Below are positions 48,191 to 61,600 of a stretch of DNA of 64,000 bases, one piece after another. Source of the DNA: Oenanthe sinensis (lineage: Eukaryota; Streptophyta; Magnoliopsida; Apiales; Apiaceae). Within the stretch, counting starts at the first letter, position 1, and every line of letters starts with the position of its first letter. The notes under the pieces were generated by a model, which ran no database searches, had not been told where the DNA came from, and saw only the letters and a list, made by a program, of their open reading frames with translations. The stretch is from the NCBI GenBank assembly GCA_028671895.1, contig JAPMAC010000231.1, positions 14,658,001 through 14,722,000 of the forward strand, written 5' to 3'. The translations under genes and the position numbers were made by a program.

Positions 48191-49886
48191 ATTTTATCTA
48201 AGTTGGTTGTGAAATATGGATATTATTTATGTGCATGTTTGTTGAAAATCTCATCTGCAAGGAATTCTCAAATGAGTTCACGCGTATTAAATTTTCAATA
48301 TTGAAAGGACTTGTGAATTTATTTGTAATCCAGTATCTCGTGCTTTTTGCTACTACCTTAATTATCTTGTTTACAATGTTATATGCATATATGGTAATTA
48401 GGTGTTCTAGCATAAGTTTGAATATTACCTTAATTGATTTAAATTATGATGTCAGACAATTCAATGTCATATCAATCTCATGATTTGAATGAATTAAAAT
48501 AATATGCAACATAATTATTTGTATGTAAAATATTTTATGAGTATCAGCTAATGATATCTTGCTTAATTGTTTTGATATTTTTCTCTGATGTTTTTAAATG
48601 TTTTGTTACAAATAATTGTGACACTTTTAATATTAGTGATATTATTTAGAATTTTTATTTTAAGTAATCAATGCATATTTCAAAATTCACTAATATTGAA
48701 AGGCGAAGTATTTTCTAAGTTATGTGTATAAAATTCTCAATATTTTATATACTTAGAAATATTTCCAAAATTTGTTTTTATCTGCGAGGAATTGTTATAA
48801 GAATCATAAGTATTAAATGTCAATATTTAAAGGACTTGTGAATTTTTTTCAACTACTTTCTCGAGTTTACTTATATCACTGATAATTGTTATGAGTATAA
48901 TTGTCATATGTTTAAGTAACAATTATTAGATATAGTGTAGGAAGTTAAATACTAATTTTCATTCCTATGATTATTTAGTATTTAGCGATGGTATTTTATC
49001 TTATTAAAATTATGAATTGAAGCAATTCAATGTTTATTAATTTCATAATTTTAATTTGATGAGATATTAAGAGCATAATTACTTGTTTTTTGAAATTATT
49101 GATAATTATCATGTATTGATAGTTTGTTATTGTTTCATTGCAATTAATTGTGATTTATTTTGTTAGTGATAATATATATTGTTTATCTGAAAATCACTAA
49201 CAATAAAATTATATATATGTTCTAAATCACAAACTCTTCAACATACTTTTATTTTCAAAATTTTCTGAGGAGTTTTTTATTTTTGGTGTTTTTAGTCATA
49301 ATACTTGCCGAACAAGAGCAACTGACTCGAGGTAAAGCAGGTAATCTCGATCTTGATATATTCTCTAATCAATTGGTATCAAATAATTACAATTGATATA
49401 TTGAGCCCTCAGTGGCTATAGGACAAGATTAAGGGATTGAAAACCTATAATCTCTAATACAGATCATAAAACCACATACACACGAACAAATACAACTTCA
49501 TCTACTAAACCCCTGAAAAGAAAAGTATTCTCAACTAAAGAGGATGATTTTGACTAAATCAACTGCCTTCACAGGCATACGAGGGAAATATGGATTCTCA
49601 ACTGCCATACATTACAAAATCAAATATATCGTCCCTCCAAGATGAAAAATAACTGGCTCCCACACGGGAGATCCCATGTACAGATTAATCTGAGGATGGG
49701 AGGATGGGAGGCAACTTCTTGGTAATAGTTCTTCGGATGAACTGAGAAGGGTATTTAAAATAACATGCCTTTACAGACGTCATGAGGAAACTTGGATCAA
49801 TTACTACATTATAGATCCTTGTCTCCCTCCCCAAATGGGACAAATATGGATTCCTAACGGAACAGATCATCTTAGATGATCAGCAA
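48191..49886. other. AT-rich spacer and post-pol remnant of copy 3
   Basis: No coding is recognised. 48190-49310 aligns in reverse with 36400-37260. 49390-49530 (ccctcagtggctata) aligns in reverse with about 35270-35395, so the family organisation continues to the next LTR. Confidence 0.5.
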
Positions 49887-51420
49887 TGTTGGTCCCTGAT
49901 ATTATAGAAGGGGTGTTGAATACAATATCAAAATTTACTCGCAAAATTTTGGATTGAAAAATATTATTTTAATTAATCATAAAATATTAATTTTAATGAA
50001 ATACTGTTCAAGTAGAAGATATGATTTTTAACTTCAAAAGTATTATAAAATTAATATGATGAAAGTGTAAATAACTGTTTAAAATTCTAGAACGCTTTTG
50101 ACATGAATTGTTCTAAAATAACAATTATAATTCAAATCAGCACATAAAGTTATGAATATTACAATCAGACAAATTACTGAATTTGAATATTTTCCAACGA
50201 ACACAAAATATGAAGCTGAGGCCTCATATTTATAGAGGCAGTAAAGCTAGTATGAATTTCTAGATCAGGACATTGTTCTGACTCTTTTTAAGCCTTGTAT
50301 GACATTTTTGCTCTTGTATGACATTCCAAATAACATTTGTATGACCTTCTAAAAGTCGGTATGACTTTTTGTCGGTACTCCCTCTGTCTCATTTGATTCT
50401 TAACATTTCCGAGAGAGTGTCCGACACATGTTTTAAGGTGCATATAAAGTATAGTTCTATAATTTATTTTTAAATTATTTTTTCTGAATACAAATTTAAA
50501 CATTCAATTTTTATTCAAAAACATAAAATTGTAAAAAAAAGTTATATAATTATACTTTATATGCACCTTAAAATGCGTGGTAGACAATCTCTCACAAATA
50601 TTAAGAATCAAATGGGATGGTGGAGTATGACATTTTTGCAAGGCTCCGGTATGACTTTTGAACTTGACTTTGTATGACTTTTTTTAATCAAAATTCGGTA
50701 TGACTTTTTTTAATCAAAATTCGGTATGACTTTTTAATAAAGTCTAAAAGACTTATTAAAAGTCATACTAAGTCATATTTTTTATAATAAATTAATTCTA
50801 CTTAATTTAATTAAATAATTTATAAATTAAATTAATTTCAACTTGAATTAATTTAATTAAATAAATTAAATAATTAATTTATTTTTGATAGTAGAATCAA
50901 AATATTATCTTGACTTGTACAACCTTGTTGTTAGCACCGAAATATTTCCGTTTTTACTCTGTCTTCTGTCATAAAACCACTTAAGTTAGATGATAAATAT
51001 TTATTAATTAGTTGACACACAAATGTACTTTCTGGTTCATTTGAGTCATACTAAAATAAGTATTCTTCACATTTTAACATTAAAAGTTATGGCCTCTGTC
51101 CTTCTTCTGCTTTACTGTCTTTTCTCTTTTATTTTCTTTTTCTGTAATTTTCGTGTAGTAGCCACTTAAAATCTTTTGTATCTTCTGAACTCTTCTGAAA
51201 TATTACTTCTTTATTTTTCACTGACGCTTGAACATATTAATGAACTTCTTTTAGTGTTGAGTAGTAACCTTATCAAAATACTTCTGATACCAGGATTATT
51301 CGTGTCTAGTTGACTTTCTTCGTCTTAATTCCTGTTATCATATTTATTATTTACTTATATTTCTTATCTGAGTTGAGTTGTCATCTAATTAGTACAAATA
51401 AGCATAGTCATATTTTTTTA
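49887..51420 (-). repeat. Minus-oriented 3' LTR of a further family member
   Basis: The plus strand starts TGTTGGTCCCTGATATTATAG (similar to TGTTAGGTCCCAAAATATCG of the 31689 LTR) and ends just before AATCTCCCCATATTCG, a polypurine tract in the minus direction. It is diverged and carries a Stowaway MITE. Direct repeats of GTATGACTTTTT lie near 50360 and 50650-50740. Confidence 0.7.
50378..50625. mobile_element. Stowaway-type MITE in the LTR
   Basis: Terminal inverted repeats CTCCCTCTGTCTCATTTGAT and its imperfect complement at the right end (ATCAAATGGGATGGTGGAG) are flanked by TA on both sides. The length is 248 bp. An inner inverted repeat (AAGGTGCATATAAAGTATA) makes it a long hairpin. CTCCCTC...TA ends are diagnostic for Tc1/Mariner-derived Stowaway elements. 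Confidence 0.9.
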
Positions 51421-51774
51421 AATCTCCCCATATTCGTTGTTAAATATTTAACACACAAATTTCTAAAGGATAACTCAACTAACAACTAAGAAAATAATAC
51501 GACATTTGAAAAATGTAAATAACAAAAAATGTTGGTATTATATTTAACAATTTTCTAGATTCAAAGATGAAAGATAAATATAAGATAGACGTTCTTTTAG
51601 ACTGAACATATTTTTACAAAGTTCTATCTTGACATATCTAAGTCTTCAATCTTCACCATCTTTAGAAGTATCAACTTCACTTTCTTCAAGAGTTGAACTT
51701 TTGTGGACAGGTGTCATTGGTACATCTTCAATGGCTGATTTATCTGGTTGTATGGGCTCACTATATAACTATCA
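51421..51774 (-). other. 3' internal stub of the same element
   Basis: It starts with the minus-direction polypurine tract and GGATAACTCAACTAACAACTA, also found at 33477 in the non-autonomous element. Similarity fades toward 51700, where the plant-mobile-domain region begins. No gene is seen. Confidence 0.5.
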
Positions 51775-53002
51775 TATTCATACGAGTGTGTCGTTATTTG
51801 ATGATCATTTTTGGGATGGCCAGCTTGCAGGTCCACATGGTGTCAGGTACATATTATTTCGAGTTTTATTTCATAAGCATTCATGTAGTTGTTATTTTAT
51901 CTGTATAGAATTGATTGGGTATTCTATTTTATGATGCTAGGTGGCTTTATCGTGGCCCTATCATCTGTGTTTTTTTGTGGAGCCTCATATGCTTGCCCAA
52001 GTTGTGAGACAGTTTGGGATATTACAGGCTATTCTAGGTGATCCATTTTACTCGGTTGAGCACCATTAGACATCGCTAAAGGGCAATAGCATGATTAGTT
52101 GGGTTCAAAAGCATCAACCGAGTATTTTTATTTGAGATCGTCGTTTAGATCATATCTTCCAGTATCCTTTGATTGTTGGTGATAGTACAGTTCATGAGTA
52201 TCATCATTGGTATCTTCATAGGACTGTGAGATTTATTTTTCGTTTGGGTGCATTTCTTCATTACATAGGAAGTGTTATAGTCCTTTAATTTAGTTTAGTA
52301 TATATATTGTGATGGTTGCATATTTATATTTTATATCCATGTTTATGTTTTAGTTTAATTAGTTTATTAGTGTATACGGTTGTGATTTAGTGTTTTCTTT
52401 TTTCGTTGTTTTTTAGGGAGATGTTGAGGACTATAGCTGATCGGACGCAGGCAGTTCTTCCTGATGTGTCTCAGTTAGCTACTCAGGGTTGTAATCTTGA
52501 ACAAGATTACAACTTATATGGTTTTCAGGCATTGCCATTGGATGAGTGTCGAGAGATAGAGAGGGTGGCGAGGCAAGATCCTGGGTGGTGTCCCAAATGT
52601 GGGGGTGCACGAGCTGGTAGACGAGTTCGAGGTCAAGCAGCTGCCGGAGGTGCACCAAATGAAGTGGATAATGATCATGTGGTGACAAATCTTGGAGATG
52701 ATCATGATTCTTTACTTGATGTGCCTGAGGCATCATCTCATGCTCAGCCTAGTCCATATGCTACTCCACAGACTACTTCAGAGCCTCCTCTTACTACTGA
52801 GCAGCCTCCTTCTTCTGACGAGCCTACTAAGCATCCTCCAATATTATCATATCCAACATTTGATCTAGGTATTAATGCTAGTGATAATGCTACTGTTGTT
52901 GGGTCTTCACAAGAATCTCGCAGATTTGAAAAGAATATTGTATACGAGTTTCGACGTTCAAAAAGAGCTCGTAAAGTCAAAAAATGTAGGACTAATGGGT
53001 AG
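51775..53002 (+). pseudogene. Plant mobile domain (PMD) protein, C-terminal part, broken
   Basis: From 51942 the translation resembles plant mobile domain proteins (the MAIN/MAIL and transposon-encoded group): LYRGPIICV, QVVRQFGILQAI, GNSMISWVQKHQPSIF, DRRLDHIFQYP and YHHWYLHRTVRFIF. A one-base shift near 51980 and stops near 52067 and 52131 break it. A putative intron with GT/AG ends lies at about 51849-51941. The last open part (52406-53002) has NLYGFQALPLDECREIERVA, a WCPKCGG dyad, a Pro/Ser/Thr-rich stretch and a basic end (FRRSKRARKVKK). PMDs occur both in host silencing proteins and in transposons. The breaks and neighbours favour a transposon-derived pseudogene. Confidence 0.6.
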
Positions 53003-53414
53003 AAGTACGCAAAGAAGTGATTGTAATAGGTTGAATTGTAATAGCTTGAAATGTGGGACTGATGTGTTTTTTATGATGTTGATAAACATGTTTAACTTTG
53101 TGTTCTAAATGATTCTAAATAATTTAAATTTAATGTCATGGTTCTAATCGTAATTGTGTTTGTTTTTATGTTTGGATGTGTTTATAGTAATGTTATGGCA
53201 TGTTATGTTTGTTGCTCTAAGAAACATATCTGTTTTTGTGTATCTGTGGTTTGCTACAGGTTGCTTGTTATCTGTGTTTTTGCAGGGCCTCGAAAAAATT
53301 GACAAAAACGCTACTTAAAGCTCCGTTTTGGGTTACCAAACACGAATTCGTCTGGCGTTTTTATGTGAAAACGACACTCACATAGTGTTTTCGCTATCAT
53401 CACACTACACGAAG
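53003..53414. other. No gene recognised
   Basis: Sequence downstream of the PMD pseudogene is T-rich. Near 53395 it passes into the tandem repeat. No conserved coding is visible. Confidence 0.4.
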
Positions 53415-54254
53415 TAGCATTTTGAGAGTAAAACACTGCACAAAGTCGTGTTCTCACTTTATTTATTTTTGTCGATTTACAGCTAAGACGAACTAACGTT
53501 TTGTTGTGTCATTTTGGGCCATATTACCCTTTTGTACCTTTTTAGGCATTATAGCACATGTATTGGTCCACCACCCTCGATATTTCATAATAATTTTGCA
53601 CACATTCATATAGAGTGTTCTATACAATACAAAATCATATCAACTCCCTCTATATGTAGTAATATTTAATATTAAGAATAAAACATATAGCATTTTGAGT
53701 TTAAAACACTACACAAAGTCACGTTCTGACTTTATTTATTTTTGTCGATTTACAGCTAAACGCCTGACGAACTAGCGTTCTGCTGTGTCACTTTGGGTCA
53801 TATTCCCCTTTTGTGCCTTTTTGGGCATTATAACACATGCATGTGCCATATGGGTCCAACACCCACGATATTTCATAATAATTTTGCACACATTCATATA
53901 GAGTATTCTATATAATACAAAATCATATCAACTCCTCTATATGTAGCAATATTTAATATTAAGAATAAAACATATAGCATTTTGAGAGAAACACTACACA
54001 AAGTCGCGTTCTGACTTTATTTATTTTTGTCAATTTACAGCTAAACGCCTGATGAACTAGCGTTCTGCTGTGTCATTTTGGATCATATTCCCCTTTTGTG
54101 CATTTTTGGGCATTATAACACATGCATGTGCCATATGGGTCCAACACCCTCGATATTTCATAATAATTTTGTACACATTCATATAGAGTGTTCTATACAC
54201 TACAAAATCATATCAACTCCTCTATATGTAGCAATATTTAATATTAAGAATAAA
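53415..54254. repeat. Tandem repeat, three units of about 273-287 bp
   Basis: The phrase TAGCATTTTGAG starts units at 53415, 53688 and 53975. Each unit holds GCTGTGTCA(T/C)TTTGG, TGGGCATTATA(A/G)CACATG, CATAATAATTTTG and TCTATATGTAG. Units differ by scattered substitutions, so the array is not very recent. Confidence 0.9.
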
Positions 54255-54640
54255 ACAATAACAACTTGCTTGTTTTCGCCCAATTTCACCTCCTTTCACC
54301 CCCCTCCCCCCCAAAAAAAAAACCACCCACCCATATTTCTGAATAAAACAATAACAACTTGTTTCTTTTCCCCTAATTTCACCTCCCTTCAACACCCCCC
54401 CCCCAAAAAAAAAAAAAAACAAAACAACCCACCCATATTTCATAATAATTTTGCACACATTCATATACAGTGTTCTATACAATACAAAATCATATTGACT
54501 CCTCTATATGTAGCAATATTTAATATTAAGAATAAAACAATAACAACTTGCTTCTTTTTGCCCAATTTCACCTACTACAACATCGATTGTTCAATTGTGC
54601 AATTCCACCCTCAAGAGCTTGACTGATGAAGTTATAGGGT
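54255..54640. repeat. Degenerate repeat tail with poly-C/poly-A tracts
   Basis: The phrase AATAAAACAATAACAACTTG occurs three times (about 54249, 54343 and 54532), separated by C-run/A-run tracts near 54300 and 54400. A partial copy of the 280-bp unit lies at 54437-54533. An open frame of 182 codons here is made only of repeat sequence. Confidence 0.8.
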
Positions 54641-54696
54641 GTTGGGGAACAGAACAAATTGGTGTATACTTACAGGTAAACAGCAATGTGCATAAT

Positions 54697-54849
54697 TTAG
54701 CATCCAGCTGCTTTTAAGAACTTGTCATAAGGGCTTGATGGTGGTAACCTGAAAGATTGTTGCTGCACATGTTCATGCGGAAAGACAACTAGCTGATTCG
54801 GTTGCTCCAAATTAGGCACTGTAATATCCAACTCGGGAACCTTTAGGAT
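54697..54849 (-). CDS. SRL2: SRL2-like last exon, 50 codons plus stop
   Basis: It reads ILKVPELDITVPNLEQPNQL and ends SSPYDKFLKAAGC followed by TAA at 54697-54699. The acceptor follows a clean T-rich tract (ttttttttttcccag). Confidence 0.92.
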   Translation of the reverse strand: MLKVPELDITVPNLEQPNQLVVFPHEHVQQQSFRLPPSSPYDKFLKAAGC

Positions 54850-57800
54850 CTGGGAAAAAAAAAAGAAGTGCACAGCGATTCAACACATATTTTTAAACAA
54901 CAAATGGATGCAAATGAACATATTATGCATCAAAGTACTTCACAAACTGCAACTGCCAGAACCTCTAGAATATCTGTCTATCACCATTCCACCTAAAGCA
55001 AATGTATTATAACAAGACCACTTTTTTCCCCTTCCAACAAAAACCTTATAAGTTCTGAAAGCACTGTTAAACTTATACCGCAAGTAATTGTGATTTCAAA
55101 TGAAGCCCCAATAATTGGGTACCACAATGGCTACAGGGTATTAGTAGCCGTTTCCAGCTGTTGTTCCCCTCAAAGTGAGGTTTGTGATTATTGTTAAATC
55201 TTCTCTCTCAATGCTATTCAAAAGCTTTCCGTTTAGCTTGCCTAGAACCCCCAAAAAACTTAGACTTCAGTTAAAAATAAAACATTAAGGGTGTTTTTGG
55301 ATGAAAGGTTGGAATAGAGGGGCTGGGAAGGGAAGGGTCAAAGATCAGGGTTGAACCCCTCTCCCCGTATTTAGAAAAAGGGTCGAGTCAAAGCTAGGGC
55401 GAGGGTTATAAAATGTGTCCCAAACTCACACTTCATGAAAATGCATATAACAAGAAAACACATGCATGTTTATATGTGTATCCAACCTAATTATATCCTA
55501 TATATATATACACACACATGGTGGAGATAATTGAAGTAAAACGAACTGAAGTAAAAAGTCGTAAGGTTACAGCTGCAATATCTTTCTGGAGAAGATAATT
55601 GAAATCAAACCTGCGATTATTATCACCCAAAGAGAAATATATAGTAAATATTCTATTACTCTCGACTGGGACCTAACATTGGTATCAAGAGCAAGGTTAC
55701 ATGGCGAACAAAAGAGGATACACTGCACTTTCTGGGGTCTTTAAGTAAATGCCAGAAATTGATGGAACCATGATTACGCTATTACAAGTCATGCTTTTGA
55801 AATGCTGAAAGCTCTAACAATAAAAAGAACAGTAAACACAACAAGAGTTTGATGAAAACCAAAAAACATTTTCATCAAAATTGGCAAAGTTAGAGTTCCC
55901 AAAATACTGACAACAATCCAACTGAAGTTTTTTCATTTTCAAGGCACACCAGAAGATTAAAAATATCTCTATAATGCTCGTGTCACTCTAGCATCATCTT
56001 GAGAGTAAGGAAAATCATATAACAACGGTTTCAATGAGAGTACCAACTAGACTACAGACAAGAGGTTGAGAAGACTTCAGTAGAGCGATATCAAAGGTCA
56101 AACATGTATCCCCACTACGAGAATACCAACGAATGTTTGAGAAGCTTGGAAATTGATTGGACGAAACACAAAAGGAACTGTTTGAAACGTTCATGGTTGG
56201 TGAAATATCTCAAATTATTGATGGAATTCAAATGAGCTTTTACCTTGGCTCGAATGAGAAACAAACAACTTCTTTGACAATGGGACTTAAACATACCTCC
56301 CGACACTTGGACTCATAAACACCAGAAAAATGCTAGGCAACCCAAATTAGTTCCCCAAAAAATTTCCCAAATGCCATGTGTCTCGTTATAATTGATTGTA
56401 AGACTAATAAATGACATGGCCCCCCATGCATTTACATCAATTACATCAATTAAAACTACTGATTTTACCACATCATCATTGCCACGTCATTTTGGGAACT
56501 TTTTTTGGTCCCTAACATTGACATCATCACCACCGAGACGACTATCTTAAGAAAAAATGTAAAAAAACAAAAGGAAATGGCATTCTCAAGGAATCGTGTT
56601 CCAACTGCATTGAAAAATTTGTTAAAAACCTATCCTCAACATTTCTTTGTCTATATATATATATATAGATATATAGATATAAGGGCCTCCACCCTCCCCA
56701 TCCCATTCCCTTCTCAACACCACTATTTACAACCCCCAATCCAAACACACCCTAAGGGGTACACAAAATAATTTACCGAGAAGTATTTTAAATCAAATAT
56801 ATAACTGCATTCCAATCTTTGAAGTTTGCAATGGGAAAAGTCTCACCCCATTCGCCAAAGGAGTCTTCTTCTCAGTATCAGTGGGAGGAAGCATCGCCTT
56901 GGCTTCATGTTGCGATTTGAAACTTTGAAGAGCTGACATCTTCTGCTGTTTACCTGTTACTAGAGCCTCACACTGATTCTTCACTTGATCATATGGAATG
57001 GGAGTCGAAGAGATAGGAAAGCTCGCAACATGACGCGCTGTTTCCAAAACCTAAAGTTGATAGTTATACAGACCAAGTCATGTAAAGAATAACAAAACAA
57101 ATGAGAACAAATAGTTTACTTCCAAGATTGCAAATGTATGGATTAGAAAAAGAAAGGAAGAATTCTTTAAATTTCCAATTAAAAATCAAAATAAAGTTAC
57201 TAGAAGTCAAATTTACAATGAAAACCAAAAGAGTGAAAAGAGAGACCAACTTACCGATTCCAAGAGCTGGTTCACACTTAGAATATCAAGTGGGTTGATG
57301 GGAAGAGATGTTTTTCTTCCTGACGAACTACCATTAAGATCAGGAAATACTTCTACATCTGCTAATGCAGAGGGCATTGCCTGGCAGAAATCAACAGGGT
57401 TGCTAGACTGAATACTGTATGATGGAATATTAAGAGGTATTGGATTACTAAGTTTCTTGTGTTACCTCGTCAAATGCCTGAAACTCCATTCGAGCAAGTG
57501 GCGAACATGGGTGTGGCGTCTCCATAAACAAGGGACCGCCCAATGGATACGCATCATCTGGTGAAAATCCTTCTAGGAGTTGCTCCTTTATGATAGATAA
57601 CTCTTCCTGTGAAGTATATTTAATATATGAATACTGCTTTACCTAGTAATACATTTTACATTACAAGTACATTAAAACTGATAAATTAAAAAGTAACAGG
57701 TAGACGAGCTTCATATTACTGCTGATAGGTCTGTACTTTAAAAAACCTACAATACCAATTCCAAATCCCTTCTCAAGTTCTAAAAAATGTTTCAAAATGT

Positions 57801-58622
57801 TTAAGAACAATTTTTTTAACAGTAGTCCACATCCATTGTATTTGTAATGTCACACTCCCTCTATCCCCTTTAAGTAGTCAGTCTAACTTTTGAAACAGAT
57901 TTTATGGGGGGAACGATAAATATTTAAATCAATATTGATTTATATCTATATATTAAATAAAATATAGATCTTAAATTTTTATTTGACATAAAAATTAACA
58001 TACGATATAGCCCTTTAATTTTATTCACCTCAAAATATGTGCCAAAAGTCAACAGGACTGCTATAAAGAGACAGAGAGAGTACCGGCATACTGAATATAA
58101 TCCTTGGTAGTACATCAAACAGTAATGTATGTAATAATGCATTTTTTTCAAGATACAAATAACCTAACCATACCTAGTTGAAACAAGATTCTAATAATAA
58201 CACATTCCGCCTTTAAAGTGCAGTAAATTCTTATTTGATATAACAACCCTTTTCCCCTTCAATCTCTTCCTTTCCCCTCCGAAAATCAACACAAGAACAA
58301 TTATACATATATATGAACGGGCCATGCCAGGACCGTCTAAATAGCATACTGTTTCTCTGTCATCGGATGAAGAAAATAAAGGTACACATAAAAACGGAAC
58401 TTTTAAGCTTACCGCGATTATTTAGTGTGGTAAGCACACTTGAAAATTTAGCTTATAATCCTAAATCATAACTTATGATTACACTAAATATTTTAAAAAT
58501 TTTAAATTCTTTACTACTAAAATTCTAAAATATAAGTAGCTATATATATCATTAAATCATAAAATAATCTTTTGTAAAAAAACATCTATACTTTTTTACT
58601 TTTTATTACAAATAAATGAAAT

Positions 58623-58673
<51 letters not shown>

Positions 58674-61600
58674 CTTTGAAATGGATATTCTTGTAAACTT
58701 GCGTATATCATTTTGTTTGTTTTTTAAATTGAAGTGGGCAATATAATGTATAGTCTAGAAGCTCCAAAATTCTAAACTATTAGAGATAAAATAATTTTAA
58801 AAATAGATTTTGTATAGTAATTTATAATTTTAATACTATGCAAATATTATTATGTATATTTTCATATGATATATATATCTATATTTAATGTATTATAATT
58901 TACAACTTAATTGAAATATATGTATATCATTTTTCTTCATTCAACTACTTTCATCTAAGTTTTTCTTTCCTAATAATTTAAAAGCATAGTATTAGAAAGT
59001 TCAATTCAGTGTCCAAATAACATCAAATTATCAATGTTCATTACGATCATTAGTATATCATCAACCCTTTAATTTTTAACAATATTTTCTTTGAAATATT
59101 CTTTTTTTTCGAAAATCTTTTCTTTGAGATGTTTGTTGTGAGGTTTTTGACTTTAAAAAATTCACCTTAAGTCTACACAAAGTCTACACAAGACTCTTAA
59201 TTGCTAATGAAAAAATATATATATTTTTTATATTTAGATTACTTGAAATCAATTCCTAATTCTATTTTAAAAATTAATTATGCATGCATGTACTTAATAC
59301 ATTTTAAAATTCAATTACAATATATTAAAAAAATTATTTATACATTCTTAATATAAAAGAACAAAGAATTATTTCGTTGAACAAAATTACACTTAATTTC
59401 TTGAAACAATTTATTTAAATTAAATAATATATATGGCTACTAATATTTTATAATTTTACAACATTAAGTGTAATTAAAAGTACGATTTAGAATTATAAAA
59501 TAAAATTTAGGATTCCTTTTTTTATTTTTATTTATATGTATGTATGTATGTGAGGGTAGAATCTAATAAGATATTTAATATTTTATAGTTTATATTACAT
59601 AAATGTACAACTTAATAACATACATTTCTCTCTCTATTACTAACCTAGGGTTTTATATTCGAAACTGTTAATTTTTGAGAATCTGACACAATTATCCTCT
59701 TCTTTCCCGTTCGTTTACTCCAGCCATTCTGTATACACATAACGTCCCCGATACAAAAAATAAAAATAGTTACAAAAATATTTCCTGGGCATATTTGGTT
59801 TAGTTTGGTTTGGTTTGATTTATTAAATAGGTTTCACTGCTTACTGCTACTATTAACCTCGGCAAGCTTAAAAATTAAGTTTTAATCTGGACCATTAATT
59901 TCTTCATCCGATGGGATGGGAGAGAAACAGCATGTTGTTTTAACCGACCTCGTATATGATTTCCAGGGACCAAGACCCATATATAAATGCCTACAATATA
60001 CACACACCGCTAGAAACCCCTAAAACAATGTGTTGTACATTCAATAATGATTTATTCTCATATTAGTAATTCAATTTTTTTTAGTTGGGCGAAGAAAAAA
60101 TTTAACCTTTTTTTAAACGAAATTGACAAATATTACCATTTTTTGTTTTTATGGACATTTATAGTCGTCACAGCATAAAGGTGATGCTAGGCACCAGTGC
60201 ACCGCCTAGGCGCTCATTAGGCGGATTATACATTTTTCATACTACTGAAATGTTGTATATAGTAAATATTAAAAGAGGAAAGAAGCAATAGAAGAATGAC
60301 ATGATAGGATAATTTTTAATCAATTCTTTGGCAGGAGATGGTTCTCACCTTTTTCCTCTTTATATTGTTGGCAGGGTTTTTACTTGTGTGTTGAAGGCCA
60401 TAATGTTTACAACACAAAATATATTCTTTACAAATCAAAAAATGGCTAGAATGGGTTAAAAGGAAATTAGGCAGAATAGGTGAACCTAGGCGTCACCTAC
60501 CCCATATCAACTAAGGCGGGTCACACGCCTTGACAACTATGGTCGATAGGATATGCATTCGTCAAATGGGTATCCCATATATGAGGTACGCATTTGGCAA
60601 AGGGATATCTCAGAAATAAAAAAACAGTGGCCAAATGGGTTTTTGTATAGATACACATTTACTGATGGAATTTCTCAATCAAAATAGGATACCTATTTTG
60701 CAAATGCGTTCCGCAAATGCTAAAGCTGGCTACCACCTAAAAAATGGTTATTTTTGTCAAGTTCAACAAAAAAATTGTAATTTTTGGCATTTAATCTTGT
60801 TAGTTTTACAAAACAGCTGCATATACATTTTAGGCAATGATACAATGCTGTTCTCTCAGAAATTTGCTCTACACTTAAAACAACATTCTTTGGGTTAGAA
60901 TGGAACTCTTGTTTAGCTTTAGATAAGAACATTCAAAGCAAAAGCAAGTAAATATTACCTCAGACAATTCTTTACAAGAAGTAAAGTGGGCAACTACCAT
61001 TTCTTTCAACACCTGATCTCCTGATTCCACAGCAGAAAGGGACTTTAAAGCAGAAATTTCATATTCCTGTGAACCGTAACTATTCCTTGCCTCACCGGGT
61101 TGTGCACATACAGCTCTAAGCGTGATATCTTCAACCAACTCAAGGTAGGGATCAGCCTATCAAATAAGATGTTTATTATGATCATAACTAAGGAAGAAAA
61201 CGAGACGATATATCAAAATAAAATAACACAATATGCGCTAGGAAATTTTTTTATAATCGATCAATGGCAGTACCAGCTTGCATATACAAGGGACGCAGAC
61301 TTACTGTTTCACTGGTCAAAGATGATTTCACTAGGGTAATTAGTTTTGGAAGCTTTCCCGCTCGAGCTGAGACTATAAGCATGTACAATGCCAAATTAAA
61401 GAGAGATCTTCTTCGTGATGGCTGCATAGCTCCTTCAGAATTCAGTGGGAAAAAATTGGTTTACTAGCAGCTCCAGTTTAATAACATTAAAAGTTATTTT
61501 GGAATCTATTGTCCTTCCCAAAAATGAAACTTTACAACATAACTGAAATGTTTAAAATGTTAAAGAGTTTCATGATACAAACTTCACCACATCAGCAGCA

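Larger units (their letters stand above)
55289..56752. mobile_element. Harbinger-like non-autonomous element in the last intron
   Basis: The ends GGGTGTTTTTGGATGAAAGG and, on the other strand from the right, GGGTGTGTTTGGATTGGGGG form imperfect terminal inverted repeats. They are flanked by TAA at 55286-55288 and 56753-56755. Three-base T(T/A)A duplications and GGGTGTGTTTGG-type ends fit PIF/Harbinger derivatives. No transposase is visible. The interior carries a Ty3 gag fragment and a smaller MITE. Confidence 0.6.

Noticed and set aside
54078..54626. 182-codon plus-strand open frame
   Set aside because: It is built from the tandem repeat and poly-C/poly-A tracts. It has no domain and its composition is that of the repeat.
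61264..61467. Plus-strand 67-codon open frame
   Set aside because: It is antisense to a well-supported SRL2-like exon (61305-61432).
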